Shown here: piece after piece, positions 31,870 to 40,879 of the stretch | Layout of the letters: the number at the start of each line of letters is the position of its first letter | Numbering within the stretch: position 1 is the stretch's first letter | NCBI RefSeq assembly: GCF_001693385.1 | Contig: NZ_CP016428.1 | Coordinates: 2,480,001 to 2,544,000, forward strand | Length of the DNA: 64,000 nt | Direction of reading: 5' to 3' | From: Bradyrhizobium icense | GTDB taxonomy: Bacteria; Pseudomonadota; Alphaproteobacteria; Rhizobiales; Xanthobacteraceae | The notes under the pieces: generated by a model | The model's input: the letters and a program-made list of their open reading frames with translations, nothing else | What the model was told of the DNA's origin: nothing | The model's database searches: none | Program-made: the position numbers and the translations under genes

Positions 31870-33243
31870 ATGCGCGGAAGTTCGCTTGCCACGCGGTTGT
31901 TCCTCTCGGCGACCGCGTGGGTGGTCGTGATCCTGCTGATCACCGGCGTGATCCTGTCATCGGTCTACCGGAACGCGACCGAGCGCGCCTTCGACCGCCG
32001 CCTCAACCTCTACCTCCGCACCCTGATCGCCGAAGTCGCAACGCCGGACGAGCCGCCTGAGCAACAGTTCCAGTCGCTCGGCGAACCGCTGTTCGAGCTG
32101 CCCTTGTCCGGCTGGTACTGGCAGATCGTCCGGACCGACGAGAAGGCCGAAACGAAGGCCTCGCGTTCGCTATGGGACAAGAAGCTGCCGAAGCTCGAGG
32201 ATATCGGAGCGGAGCTGACCCCGGCCGGTATCCGTCTCGGTTACGTCAACGGTCCGGAGGGCCAGGATCTGAGGGTGGTCGAGCGGCCGGTCGACCTCGG
32301 CGCCGACGGCAAGTTTCTGGTCAGCGTGGCCGGCGACGCATCCGAGATTTTCGACGAGATCCGCGCCTTCGATTACTACCTCGGCGGCACCTTCGCCGCG
32401 CTCGGGATCGTGCTGCTCCTGACCACGATCTTCCAGGTCCGCTTCGGGCTGGCGCCGCTCAAGCGCATCTCGGAATCGATCGCCGACATCCGCTCCGGAC
32501 GCGCCGAACGGCTCGAGGGCCAATTTCCGGTCGAGATCGCCCCGCTGGCGCGCGAGACCAACGCGCTGATCGACGCCAACCGCGAGATCGTCGAGCGCGC
32601 CCGTACCCATGTCGGCAACCTTGCCCATGCCATCAAGACGCCGCTGTCCGTGATCGTCAACGAGGCCTCCGCCCACACGGTGGATCCCTTTGCGAGCAAG
32701 GTCTTGGAGCAGGCTTTTGTGATGCGGGATCAGGTCGCACATCACCTTGAGCGCGCCCGTATCGCCGCGCGCGTCACCATCGTCGGCACCGTCACCGAGG
32801 TCGCACCCGCCATCGAGGCGCTGCGACGGACCATGGAAAAGATTCATCGGGATCGCGCCGTCACGATCGCGGTCAAGGCGGACCCGCAGGCAAAGTTCCG
32901 AGGCGAGCGTCAGGATCTCGAGGAGATGGCCGGCAATCTGGTCGACAATGCCTGCAAATGGGCGTCCTCGCAGGTATCTATCGAGGTGCGGGCGGAATCG
33001 CCAGCGGAGCCTGGCACCGGGCCGCGGCTGCGGATCATCGTCGATGACGATGGCCGCGGGTTGTCCGCTGCCGAACGCGCGCAGGTGTCCCGGCGCGGCC
33101 AGCGCCTGGACGAATCCAAGCCGGGCTCCGGGCTTGGGCTTTCGATCGTGGTCGATCTTGCCGGCCTCTATGGCGGTAGCCTCGCCCTGGGTGACGCCCC
33201 GATCGGCGGGCTGCGGGCAGAGCTGGTTTTGCCGGGGATATGA
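31870..33243 (+). CDS. sensor histidine kinase, PhoQ/FeuQ-like
   Basis: A 457-residue membrane kinase, cognate of the upstream response regulator. Helix 1 is near residues 10-32, a periplasmic sensor domain follows to about 165, helix 2 near 170-190, then HAMP. The H-box is VGNLAHAIKTPLSVIVNEAS (HxxKTPL rather than HExRTPL, as in PhoQ-type kinases). The ATP-binding domain has GNLVDNACKWA, DDDGRGL and GSGLGLSIV. I start at 31870 (MRGSSLATRLFL); the frame is open 33 more codons upstream, but those residues come from the repeat element and would place a false tail before the first membrane helix. RR and HK form one operon. Confidence 0.9.
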   Translation: MRGSSLATRLFLSATAWVVVILLITGVILSSVYRNATERAFDRRLNLYLRTLIAEVATPDEPPEQQFQSLGEPLFELPLSGWYWQIVRTDEKAETKASRSLWDKKLPKLEDIGAELTPAGIRLGYVNGPEGQDLRVVERPVDLGADGKFLVSVAGDASEIFDEIRAFDYYLGGTFAALGIVLLLTTIFQVRFGLAPLKRISESIADIRSGRAERLEGQFPVEIAPLARETNALIDANREIVERARTHVGNLAHAIKTPLSVIVNEASAHTVDPFASKVLEQAFVMRDQVAHHLERARIAARVTIVGTVTEVAPAIEALRRTMEKIHRDRAVTIAVKADPQAKFRGERQDLEEMAGNLVDNACKWASSQVSIEVRAESPAEPGTGPRLRIIVDDDGRGLSAAERAQVSRRGQRLDESKPGSGLGLSIVVDLAGLYGGSLALGDAPIGGLRAELVLPGI

Positions 33244-33399
33244 ACGCTCCATCCGGCCAAATATCCGGAGGGCGATAGCCCGGCGCTGCCCGGGGTCGAT
33301 TTCGTTATTCCTAAACGCCTTCTTAACGCGCACACTTCTAAAATCGGCGGTGGACGCGCTTTGCCGTCCGCGTGACACAAGCATATCCACACCAGGCGA

Positions 33400-34806
33400 A
33401 TGAGCCAGACATCTACCGAGCGGCTGAGGGATTATCTCGCCCAGCTCCCGCCTCAATCGCAGGCGCTGCTGATGCGGGAGTTCGAGCGCGCCATCGAGCG
33501 CGGGGAAGACCTCGCCGTCGCCAATTTCGTGCTCGAGCAGTTGCGCAAGGTTGTGCGCGGGACCGAGGAAGACGACGAGGCGCGTCCCCGGACCGACGAT
33601 CCGGCGCGGCTGTTGTACGGTCCGCTCGAGCCATTTCTCGTCGAAGGCAATTTTCCGGTGCGCGCCGGGCAGATCCGACGCGCGTCGCTGCTGCCAGTCT
33701 GGCAATGGCTGGGTCGCGACGGCGCGCCCGAGGCCGTGCGCGCGTTCGAAACGACACTCAATGAGATCAGGCTGAGCGGCTCCGCCGCAGGTCTCGAAAC
33801 CGCGACCCGCAAATTCCAGCTCGCCGCAGCCGAGGCGATTGTCAAAATCGCCACCCCGGTGCCGGGCGAGGACAGGCATCGTGCGCTCTCGCGAATTGGC
33901 TCGCCGAATGTCATTGAGGATTTATTGTCGATCGGCGCAGTGCTGCGAGCCCGTGAGGCGATGGAGACGCTCGGTAGCCGGCTTCCCAGCCAGATTCGGG
34001 CGCTGACGCCCTCCCAGCTCGAGACGGCGACATCTGCGCTCAACGTGCCCTCGTTGCAGACGCCGCAATTGCTGCCGTTCGCGCTGTCGCTGATTATGCA
34101 GCGATTGGCGGCGCCGTGGCAGATCATCCGTCTTGCGGTCAAGATGGCGGCCTCCGACGACGAGATTCGTGTGGCGGCCACGCCCTACGGCATCGCCGTC
34201 ACGATCGCGCTGCACGATCTCTCGTTCCTTACCGCCTGTCTGCGCACGGACATCAGGCGGGGCCATTTCGATAATGTCGGCGACCAGCTGAAAATCCTGC
34301 ACGATGGCGTGCGCGGACTGCGCACCGAGCTCGATCTGCGCAACGATTCCGCGTGGGGGCGCCAGCTCACGTCGATCCGAGCCGACATTTCCAATTCGCT
34401 GCAGTCGGAGATCGAGAGCGTGCCTGGCCGGGTCCGCCGCATCCTGCGTCAGCGCGCCGACAAGGATATCGCTTCGGCGCCGAAGATCGACGTCGCGGAG
34501 GTCGAAGAGATCGCCGCCCTGATCGACTTCGTGGCGGTGTGCCGCACCTACGCCAGCGAACTCGCCATCAACGAGGTCACCCTGCGGACCTATTCCGACC
34601 TGCAGCATTACGTCGAGCATTCCACCGAAAGCCTGGTGCAGGCGTTGCGCGGGGGCGATACCAAGGCGCGCGCCTACCGGCAGATGCAGGCCAAGGCGGC
34701 AATCCGCTTCTGCGAAATCCTGTTCGGCCATGACTATGCGTCGCTGATGAGCCGGGCGGCCGAAAATGCCGTGACCGGCGAGCGTAAATCGACCAGGGCC
34801 GGATAG
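33400..34806 (+). CDS. conserved protein of unknown function
   Basis: A 468-residue soluble, mostly alpha-helical protein I do not recognise. It starts MSQTSTERLRDYLAQLPPQS, has an Arg/Glu-rich early helix region (REFERAIERGEDLAVANFVL), a middle block with helix-rich sequence (LLPFALSLIMQRLAAPWQII), and conserved-looking stretches such as DFVAVCRTYASELAINEVTL near the end. No signal peptide or membrane segment is seen. It follows the PhoP/PhoQ-like pair by 156 bases in the same direction with its own probable promoter. It could be a target of that pair; nothing in the sequence gives a reaction. Confidence 0.75.
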   Translation: MSQTSTERLRDYLAQLPPQSQALLMREFERAIERGEDLAVANFVLEQLRKVVRGTEEDDEARPRTDDPARLLYGPLEPFLVEGNFPVRAGQIRRASLLPVWQWLGRDGAPEAVRAFETTLNEIRLSGSAAGLETATRKFQLAAAEAIVKIATPVPGEDRHRALSRIGSPNVIEDLLSIGAVLRAREAMETLGSRLPSQIRALTPSQLETATSALNVPSLQTPQLLPFALSLIMQRLAAPWQIIRLAVKMAASDDEIRVAATPYGIAVTIALHDLSFLTACLRTDIRRGHFDNVGDQLKILHDGVRGLRTELDLRNDSAWGRQLTSIRADISNSLQSEIESVPGRVRRILRQRADKDIASAPKIDVAEVEEIAALIDFVAVCRTYASELAINEVTLRTYSDLQHYVEHSTESLVQALRGGDTKARAYRQMQAKAAIRFCEILFGHDYASLMSRAAENAVTGERKSTRAG

Positions 34807-34828
34807 CGCCGTCTCTCGATCTATCGCA

Positions 34829-35302
34829 TCACGCCTTGCGTGGACCCTTGGCGTCGCGAAGAAATTCGGCGAAAGCCTTCAGCGTCACGTCGGAAACATG
34901 ATGTTCGATGCCCTCGGCATCAGCCTCCGCGGCTTCCTGCGGAACACCCAGCGCCAGCAAGACGTCGACCACCAGACGGTGACGGGTGCGGACGCGCTTG
35001 GCGAGGGTCTCACCCTTCTCGGTCAGGAACACGCCGCGATAGGGGCGGGCCGTGACCAGGTCTTCGCGCTTCAACCGTGCAATGGTGTCGATCGCCGTCG
35101 GGTGCGATACGCCCAGCCTGCGCGCGATGTCGGTCGGGCGCGCCTCGCCGGTCGTTCCGAGCAGATCCGAGATCAGTTCGACATAGTCCTCCAGAACCGC
35201 GGTCGACCGCGCCGATCGCGCCTTTCCGAAGCGGCGCGCCTGCGTTTGTTCCGCGGGCATCGGCTGCATCGGCTTGGCCCGATTTGTCGAGGGCTTGCGC
35301 AC
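34829..35302 (-). CDS. mntR: manganese-responsive regulator, DtxR family
   Basis: A 157-residue metalloregulator. The winged helix-turn-helix is LEDYVELISDLLGTTGEA then RPTDIARRLGVSHPTAIDTI and ARLKREDLVTARPYRGVFLT, followed by the dimerisation/metal domain with RTRHRLVVDVLLALGV and EADAEGIEHHVSDVTLKAF, in which Glu, His and His supply metal ligands, the MntR pattern. There is no SH3-like third domain, as expected for MntR. I start at a GTG (35302) because GGAAGG lies seven bases upstream; the conserved core would also be complete from an ATG at 35269. It is divergent from a TonB receptor whose promoter carries a GTAG-N6-CTAC dyad. Confidence 0.85.
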   Translation of the reverse strand: MRKPSTNRAKPMQPMPAEQTQARRFGKARSARSTAVLEDYVELISDLLGTTGEARPTDIARRLGVSHPTAIDTIARLKREDLVTARPYRGVFLTEKGETLAKRVRTRHRLVVDVLLALGVPQEAAEADAEGIEHHVSDVTLKAFAEFLRDAKGPRKA

Positions 35303-35436
35303 CACTGCACCTTCCAGGCGAATCCATCCAGACGAGGCGCGACCATGGCGTGGCGCCGACCACATTGCAAGTTGGCGGCTTGTCGCCGATCTGCAACAGG
35401 CGGGGCGCCTGGCATTTGCGAGTCATTCGCAGCATC

Positions 35437-35477
35437 TTGACAGTGAGGGTCCAACATAAATATGTAGCCTTGCCTAC
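35437..35477 (+). promoter_or_regulatory. promoter and GTAG-N6-CTAC operator of the TonB receptor
   Basis: A -35 hexamer ttgaca (35437-35442) is followed at the right spacing by an AT-rich -10 (aatatg/atatgt near 35459-35465). The dyad gtagccttgcctac (35464-35477) overlaps the -10/+1 zone, with A-rich and T-rich flanks that extend the symmetry (aaatatgtag / ctacgttttt). The same dyad lies in the exbB promoter. Shape and position fit a repressor site, and MntR, encoded next door, is the natural candidate. Confidence 0.6.
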
Positions 35478-35537
35478 GTTTTTTGCTGTCGCGGCTCTCA
35501 AGTGCTGTTGCTGGTGCGCGATCGGTTGGGGAAGAAT

Positions 35538-38500
35538 ATGCGCGCAACGCGACTGGCCCTTGTGGGCACATCGGCACTGGCCGTGGCTTGGTTGAGCCAC
35601 GCCGCGGCGTTCGCGCAAACGGCGGCGCCTGCGCCACCGGCGCCCCAGGCCGCGCCGCCTGCTGAACCATCGGCTCCCGCACCGCCGCCGGCAGCGGGGC
35701 AAGCCCCGGCGGAGCCGGCTCCGCCGCAGACTGCGCCTGCCACGGCGGCAGGACCGCAAGCCACGCCAGGTGCGCCGGCGGAAATCGACATGCCGCAAGT
35801 CACCGTCGAGGGTCGTCAGCCTAAACCCGCGCGGCGGGCCGCGCGCAGCGAGCCCGGTCGGCGTTCGACGACCGTGGCGGCACCGCTGGCGGGCCCAACG
35901 CCCGCGGCCGCGCCGGCGTCGCCCTTCAATCCGCTATTCGCGCCGCTGTCGACGATCGGGAGCAACCAGATTCAGACAGGCAGCAGCAACGGCGGGTTTG
36001 GCAGCCTGTTCACCAATATGCCCGGCGCGACTTCGGCGGGGCTTGCCGCGGAATCGTCGCGCCCGGTTTTGCGCGGCCTGACGGACGCAAAGGTCCGCAT
36101 TCAGGAGAACGGCGTCGGTGCGGTCGATGTGTCCGACATCGCGCAGGACCATGCGGTGCCGATCGACCCTCTCGCCATCCAGAAGGTCGACGTCATTCGC
36201 GGACCGGGTGCGCTCCGCTTCGGTTCGCAGGCCGTCGGCGGCGTCGTCGACGTCAACAACAACCGGATTCCGACCGCGGCTCCGCTTGGGGGAGTGGCTG
36301 CCGAACTGCGATCGGGTGTGACGAGCGTCAATAGAGGGTGGGAGAGCGGCCTGTTGCTGGATGCCGGCAGCCGCAACGCCGCCGTTCATGCCGACATCTA
36401 CGGGCGCTCCTCCGGCGATTACAGCGTCCCGAGTTACCCCTATCTGGTCCCGCCAATCCCCGCGCCCGCCTTCAACGGCAAGCAGCCGAATTCAGCTTCG
36501 CAGAGTGCGGGCGCGGCCATCGGCGGCTCCTGGCTTTTCGATGGCGGCTACGCCGGCATCGCCGTCTCCCGTTTCACCAGCGACTACCACGTCCCCGGTA
36601 TTGCGACCGCGGAAGCCCGCCAGCACAACGATCTCGAGCAGACCAAGATCAGCTCCAAGGGCGAGTATCGCCCGGACGCAAGCGCGCTTGCCGCGATCAG
36701 GTACTGGACCGGATATTCCGAGTACCGGCACGACGAGACGGTGCTCGCCACCACCGGCTTCCAGGAGATTGCTGCCACCTTCAAGAACCGGCAGACCGAG
36801 GGCAAGCTCGAGTTCGAACTTGCGCCGTTCGCCACGCCGATCGGTCCGCTGACCAGCATTTTCGGCGCGCAAGGCGCCTACCAGCAACTGGATACGGCAG
36901 GGCAGGCGATCTTGCTCCCGGCCCAGACCAGAACAGCGGCGGCGTACTTCCTCAATGAAGTCAGGCACACGGACACGCTGCGCACGCAATTGGCGGGTCG
37001 CATCGAGGGAGTCAATGTCGCGGGAACGGCATTCACTTTCCCGCCGAATTTTCTCCCGCCACCGGATGAGCCGGGCAGGGCCGCCGCCAAGCTCGACTTC
37101 ATGCCGAAAAGCGTCAGCTTCGGCATCATCAAGGATCTTCCATCTTCGCTCGTCGCCAGTCTGACGTTGCAACGGATCGAACGTGCGCCGCGCCCTCTCG
37201 AACTGTTCGCCCAAGGTCCCGACGGTTCGGAGAAGACGTTCAAGATCGGCAACCCGAACCTCGGAATCGAAACCGCGCAGACGGCGGAAATCGGCTTGAA
37301 ACGCACGGATGGCGATTTCAGGTTTGCCGCAAATGCCTACTACACGTCGTACGACAAATTCATTTTCTCGCGCGCCACCGGCATCTTCTGCCAGGAAACG
37401 TTTGCGTCATGCGGCGCCGGCACCGACTACATCCAGGTCAACTACGATCAACGCGACGCGACGTTCCGCGGCGGCGAACTGGCCTGGCAGTGGGACGCCG
37501 CACAACTTGCCAACGGCACCCTCGGCATCGACGGCCAATATGACGTGGTGCGGGCGACGTTCACCGACGGCAGCAACGTGCCGCGCATTCCTCCGATGCG
37601 CCTCGGCGGCGGCGTCTATTGGCGCAACGACAACTGGTTTGCGCGCATCGGCCTGTTGCACGCGTTTGCGCAGAACGACATTCCGCAATTCGACACGCCG
37701 ACCGCCGGATATGATTTGGTAAAGGTACAACTCGAGCACCGGAAATTCTGGAAGGATTCGCCGTGGGGCGCGGTTGAGGTCGCGACAGGGGTGGTTGGCG
37801 ACAATCTGCTCAACGCCAACATTCGCAACTCCGTTCAATTTCACAAGGACGAGATCCTGCTGCCGGGTCGTGGCTTCAAGCTGTTTCTCAACGTCAAATA
37901 CGGTGTCGACCGGCCGAGCGGACCGCCCGGCACCTGGATCGGCACGGCGGGGCGGCCGGCCGGCAACGGCTACTACAAGAGCCCCGCGCTCGAGGCGGCG
38001 GCCCGGAGCTGGGCCGGCATCTATGCCGGCGGCAGTGTCGGATATTTGCGGGGCGAGGGCGTTGCCAACGCAGCGTTCAACGACGTTGCATCCGGTGCGT
38101 CGCTTTCCGGCGCCCGCCTGTCATCCACGCACGACACCGCCAGTATTGGCGGACAGACTGGCTATAACTGGACATCAGGCCGGATGCTGGCAGGCATTGA
38201 AGGCGATTTTGAATACCGCAATCAGCGCGGAAGCAGCGCCACCGTTTGCCCCGGCAACATCTGCAACCCGGCGCTTGCTCCGCTCGACGCCACCGTGACG
38301 GCGAGCCTGGATTACCGTTTGGGGTGGGTGGCCGCGGTTCGCGGGCGCGTTGGAACGCTTGTGACGCCGGATCTGCTTGCCTACGCCACTGCAGGTGTTC
38401 CGTTCGGCAAGATAACGACGTCAACGTCCGTTGCAGGCTTCGACAATGCAGGTGTCGCGACCACGGCGTCTCTGGATCGGCACCTGTATCGGTTCGGCTG

Positions 38501-38708
38501 GGCCCTCGGCGCCGGTTTCGAGACGCGGCTGACAGGCAACTGGACCGCAAAGCTCGAATATCTTCACATGGATTTCGGTTCGGTGCGTTCGACGCCGTCG
38601 GTCGCTGCCAACACCGCCGTTGCGTTCGATGCCAACACGCGGGTGACCAGTGATGGGGTCAGGATCGGGGCGAACTACAAGTTCGGCGGCGCGATCGTTG
38701 CGGATTAG
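35538..38708 (+). CDS. TonB-dependent receptor fused to a C-terminal Omp25-like beta-barrel
   Basis: A 1056-residue outer-membrane protein. The signal peptide (LALVGTSALAVAWLSHAAAF, then AQ) is followed by a very Pro/Ala-rich linker (about 30-80), then a TonB plug (DMPQVTVEG near 85, GSNQIQTGSS, RPVLRGLTDAKVRIQENGVG, VDVIRGPGALRFGSQAVGGV) and a 22-strand barrel to about 790. The LELFAQGP...KIGNPNLGIE block is that of haem/zinc-type receptors. A second domain (about 825-1056) starts WAGIYAGGSVGY and ends GVRIGANYKF, the pattern of eight-stranded Omp25/Omp31 barrels. GGGGAAG precedes the ATG at 35538; the upstream GTG frame is shorter in support. It likely takes up a metal or metal chelate with TonB-ExbBD encoded just downstream. 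Confidence 0.88.
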   Translation: MRATRLALVGTSALAVAWLSHAAAFAQTAAPAPPAPQAAPPAEPSAPAPPPAAGQAPAEPAPPQTAPATAAGPQATPGAPAEIDMPQVTVEGRQPKPARRAARSEPGRRSTTVAAPLAGPTPAAAPASPFNPLFAPLSTIGSNQIQTGSSNGGFGSLFTNMPGATSAGLAAESSRPVLRGLTDAKVRIQENGVGAVDVSDIAQDHAVPIDPLAIQKVDVIRGPGALRFGSQAVGGVVDVNNNRIPTAAPLGGVAAELRSGVTSVNRGWESGLLLDAGSRNAAVHADIYGRSSGDYSVPSYPYLVPPIPAPAFNGKQPNSASQSAGAAIGGSWLFDGGYAGIAVSRFTSDYHVPGIATAEARQHNDLEQTKISSKGEYRPDASALAAIRYWTGYSEYRHDETVLATTGFQEIAATFKNRQTEGKLEFELAPFATPIGPLTSIFGAQGAYQQLDTAGQAILLPAQTRTAAAYFLNEVRHTDTLRTQLAGRIEGVNVAGTAFTFPPNFLPPPDEPGRAAAKLDFMPKSVSFGIIKDLPSSLVASLTLQRIERAPRPLELFAQGPDGSEKTFKIGNPNLGIETAQTAEIGLKRTDGDFRFAANAYYTSYDKFIFSRATGIFCQETFASCGAGTDYIQVNYDQRDATFRGGELAWQWDAAQLANGTLGIDGQYDVVRATFTDGSNVPRIPPMRLGGGVYWRNDNWFARIGLLHAFAQNDIPQFDTPTAGYDLVKVQLEHRKFWKDSPWGAVEVATGVVGDNLLNANIRNSVQFHKDEILLPGRGFKLFLNVKYGVDRPSGPPGTWIGTAGRPAGNGYYKSPALEAAARSWAGIYAGGSVGYLRGEGVANAAFNDVASGASLSGARLSSTHDTASIGGQTGYNWTSGRMLAGIEGDFEYRNQRGSSATVCPGNICNPALAPLDATVTASLDYRLGWVAAVRGRVGTLVTPDLLAYATAGVPFGKITTSTSVAGFDNAGVATTASLDRHLYRFGWALGAGFETRLTGNWTAKLEYLHMDFGSVRSTPSVAANTAVAFDANTRVTSDGVRIGANYKFGGAIVAD

Positions 38709-38762
38709 ACTAGCGCCAAACTGAACCTCGCGACCAGACGACCAGGTACCAAGGTCACGCCT

Positions 38763-39518
38763 CTATTTGACCGTGAAGCGGATTGGCTGCCTCACGACGA
38801 CGAATTCGCCGGGAAACGTTGCAGGCGGCGCAGGGAAGGGCTGTGCACGCTTGAGGAGCGCGAGCGCTTCCTCGTCAAGAGCACCGGATCCCGAACTTTG
38901 AGTTACGCGAGCGCTGACGACCATTCCTTTGCGATCAAGCGTGAACGACACCTGCGCCGTCCCTTGCTCGCGCCGCGACCGCGCGGTTTCCGGATAGCGC
39001 TTGTTCTTTTCGACCAAGGCGAGGACCTGGGTTCGCCATGTCACGACGGCCTGCGAATTTTTGTCATTCGGCACACCATGGGTCGGCGCGACGGCGACCG
39101 GTGCGATCCGTTCGTTGATCGCAGGCGGTGCTGATGTCGTGGCGGCCGCCGCCTGCTGCTGCGGCGTCACGTCAGGCTGCGGCCTGGTTTGCAGCGCTAC
39201 GGCGGCGTCCGGATTGGGAGCGGGCGGCAGCTCAGGCGTTTCATCGGGTGGCGTCTCCTCGGGCTTCGCCGCCGGCTGCGCCTCCGACATCACCTGCTCC
39301 GGACCGGGCGCAATGTCGGTCGACGTCGTCGCCGGTGCTGCGGCCAACGGTGCCAGGTCGACCACGATCGCGCCCGAAGGTTCGGCAGCCACGGTGTCGT
39401 CCACATCGCGCCAGGTGGCGAGCGTGGCGGTCAATCCGGCGTAGACGCACAGCACCGCGAGGCTGCTGAACATCCATCGTCGCAGGTCGGAACGGTCTTC
39501 GGCCGCAAGCTGCATCAT
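38763..39518 (-). CDS. tonB: TonB energy-transducing protein
   Basis: A 251-residue TonB. The N-terminal anchor (RRWMFSSLAVLCVYAGLTAT) is followed by a Pro/Ala/Glu-rich periplasmic spacer (PEETPPDETPELPPAPNPDA and more) and a C-terminal TonB domain: NKRYPETARSRREQGTAQVS, FTLDRKGMVVSARVTQSSGS, LDEEALALLKRAQPFPAPP. It transmits proton-motive force from ExbB/ExbD to outer-membrane receptors. It overlaps exbD by four bases and converges with the receptor gene 54 bases away, so receptor and energiser face each other. Confidence 0.92.
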   Translation of the reverse strand: MMQLAAEDRSDLRRWMFSSLAVLCVYAGLTATLATWRDVDDTVAAEPSGAIVVDLAPLAAAPATTSTDIAPGPEQVMSEAQPAAKPEETPPDETPELPPAPNPDAAVALQTRPQPDVTPQQQAAAATTSAPPAINERIAPVAVAPTHGVPNDKNSQAVVTWRTQVLALVEKNKRYPETARSRREQGTAQVSFTLDRKGMVVSARVTQSSGSGALDEEALALLKRAQPFPAPPATFPGEFVVVRQPIRFTVK

Positions 39519-39940
39519 GGCGATGAGGCTTGCTCCATTCCGACCAGGGCGACCTTGAGGTAGCCGGCGGCCCGCAACATGTTCATGACCTGCATCACCT
39601 CGCCATAGGGGACGAGCTTGTCGGCGCGCAGGAAAATGCGTGTGTCCTTCTGGCCGCTGGTGCTCGCATCGAGCGCGGCGGGCAACGCGCCGCGGGCTAC
39701 CGGCTCGTTCCCGACGGAGAGCGACAGGTTCGGCTTCACCGTCAGATAGACCGGCTTGTCCGGCCGCGGCTGCGGCTGCGCGTTCGACGCCGGAAGATCG
39801 ACGGCGATATCGACGGTCGCCAGCGGCGCGGCGACCATGAAAATGATGAGCAGAACGAGAATGACGTCGATGAACGGCGTCACGTTGATCTCATGGACTT
39901 CGGCGAGGTCGCCATTGCCCTGGTTCAGACTGGCGGCCAT
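39515..39940 (-). CDS. exbD: ExbD biopolymer transport protein
   Basis: A 141-residue ExbD/TolR protein. One N-terminal helix holds the proton-relevant Asp (NVTPFIDVILVLLIIFMVAA), then comes a periplasmic domain with VDLPASNAQPQPRPDKPVYL and ending IFLRADKLVPYGEVMQVMNM. It works with ExbB in the inner membrane. It begins six bases after exbB and overlaps tonB, giving an exbB-exbD-tonB order. Confidence 0.93.
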   Translation of the reverse strand: MAASLNQGNGDLAEVHEINVTPFIDVILVLLIIFMVAAPLATVDIAVDLPASNAQPQPRPDKPVYLTVKPNLSLSVGNEPVARGALPAALDASTSGQKDTRIFLRADKLVPYGEVMQVMNMLRAAGYLKVALVGMEQASSP

Positions 39941-39945
39941 GGCTG

Positions 39946-40812
39946 CTACTCCGCCGCGGCGAGGTACCGCCGCACCAGCATGGTGCCGCTATCGAGGTCG
40001 CGGCCAACCAGCCGCGTGATCTCCGCGGATCCGTCCCCGAGCAGCGCCCGGTAGGAGGCGATCTGGCGGGCAAAGAGGTTGTAGATCATGACCGCGGGAA
40101 TCGCGGCCACCAGCCCGAGCGCCGTCGCCAGCAGCGCCTCGGCGATTCCAGGCGCGACCACGGCGAGGTTGGTGGTTTGCGACTTCGAGATCCCGATAAA
40201 GCTGTTCATGATTCCCCAGACCGTTCCGAACAGTCCGACGAAGGGGCCGGTCGATCCGATGGTCGCAAGCACGCCGGTGCCTAGTCCGATGCGTCTGCTT
40301 GCCGCCGCCTCGATCTGCTGCAGCCGGGAGGCGACCCGTGCCTTGATCCCCTCCTTGTCCATTCGATCGGTACTCAATCGGAGTTCTGCCACGGCACCCT
40401 CGAGCAATTGGGCAACCGCGCCCTCGGGGACCTGCCGCACGGCGTCTTCCACGTTCCGGACGTTGGCGAGCTCGCGCAAGGCATGTCGGGCATTCCGTCG
40501 CGCCTTGATCAGCTCGATCGTCTTTGCGAGCCACACCGTCCAGGTGACAGCGGTGGCAAATACCAGACCGACCATCACCGCTTTGACGACGACGTCCGCC
40601 TGCATGAACATGCCCCAGGGGCTGAGGTCGCGGGGCAGCATTGCGGCCGCGATCGCTGTCCTTTCCGTTGCGTCCTGGGCGGCGGCCGGAAATGACAGCA
40701 CCAGCAGCGGAAGCGACAGAAGCGGAACGCCGCCGCGGAGTTTCAGGCCAAATGGAGTTTTGACGGGGTTGGACGGAACAGCGCCACGTCGAAATGCCTT
40801 CCAGGATCGCAT
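39946..40812 (-). CDS. exbB: ExbB, TonB-system motor protein
   Basis: A 288-residue ExbB with a signal-like N-terminus (LLSLPLLVLSFPAAAQ) and an extended periplasmic leader, three membrane helices and the MotA/TolQ/ExbB signature (IGSTGPFVGLFGTVWGIMNS, with GISKSQTTNLAVVAPGIAEA following). The start is set at 40812 because GAGG lies seven bases upstream; the open frame reaches 40863, but that would include the promoter and operator at 40851-40879. It is first gene of the exbB-exbD-tonB operon. Confidence 0.92.
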   Translation of the reverse strand: MRSWKAFRRGAVPSNPVKTPFGLKLRGGVPLLSLPLLVLSFPAAAQDATERTAIAAAMLPRDLSPWGMFMQADVVVKAVMVGLVFATAVTWTVWLAKTIELIKARRNARHALRELANVRNVEDAVRQVPEGAVAQLLEGAVAELRLSTDRMDKEGIKARVASRLQQIEAAASRRIGLGTGVLATIGSTGPFVGLFGTVWGIMNSFIGISKSQTTNLAVVAPGIAEALLATALGLVAAIPAVMIYNLFARQIASYRALLGDGSAEITRLVGRDLDSGTMLVRRYLAAAE

Positions 40813-40850
40813 CGATCTGCCTCTGCACACAATTGATGTCTCAGCCCCAT

Positions 40851-40879
40851 TGTGTAGCATCACCTACGTCTTGCTGCAA
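40851..40879 (-). promoter_or_regulatory. exbB promoter with GTAG-N6-CTAC operator
   Basis: On the minus strand a -35-like ttgcag (40879-40874) is 17 bases from a -10-like tacaca (40856-40851). Between and overlapping them lies gtagcatcacctac (40854-40867), the same GTAG-N6-CTAC dyad as in the receptor promoter. The match extends on one side (ctacgt...ttgctg in both). A repressor bound here would block polymerase. Confidence 0.55.

Noticed and set aside
32170-33879. A 569-residue minus-strand open frame over the sensor kinase gene
   Set aside because: It is the reverse complement of a clear kinase and the following gene; the composition (Arg, Gly, Asp, His-rich) and lack of motifs are typical of antisense frames in GC-rich DNA.
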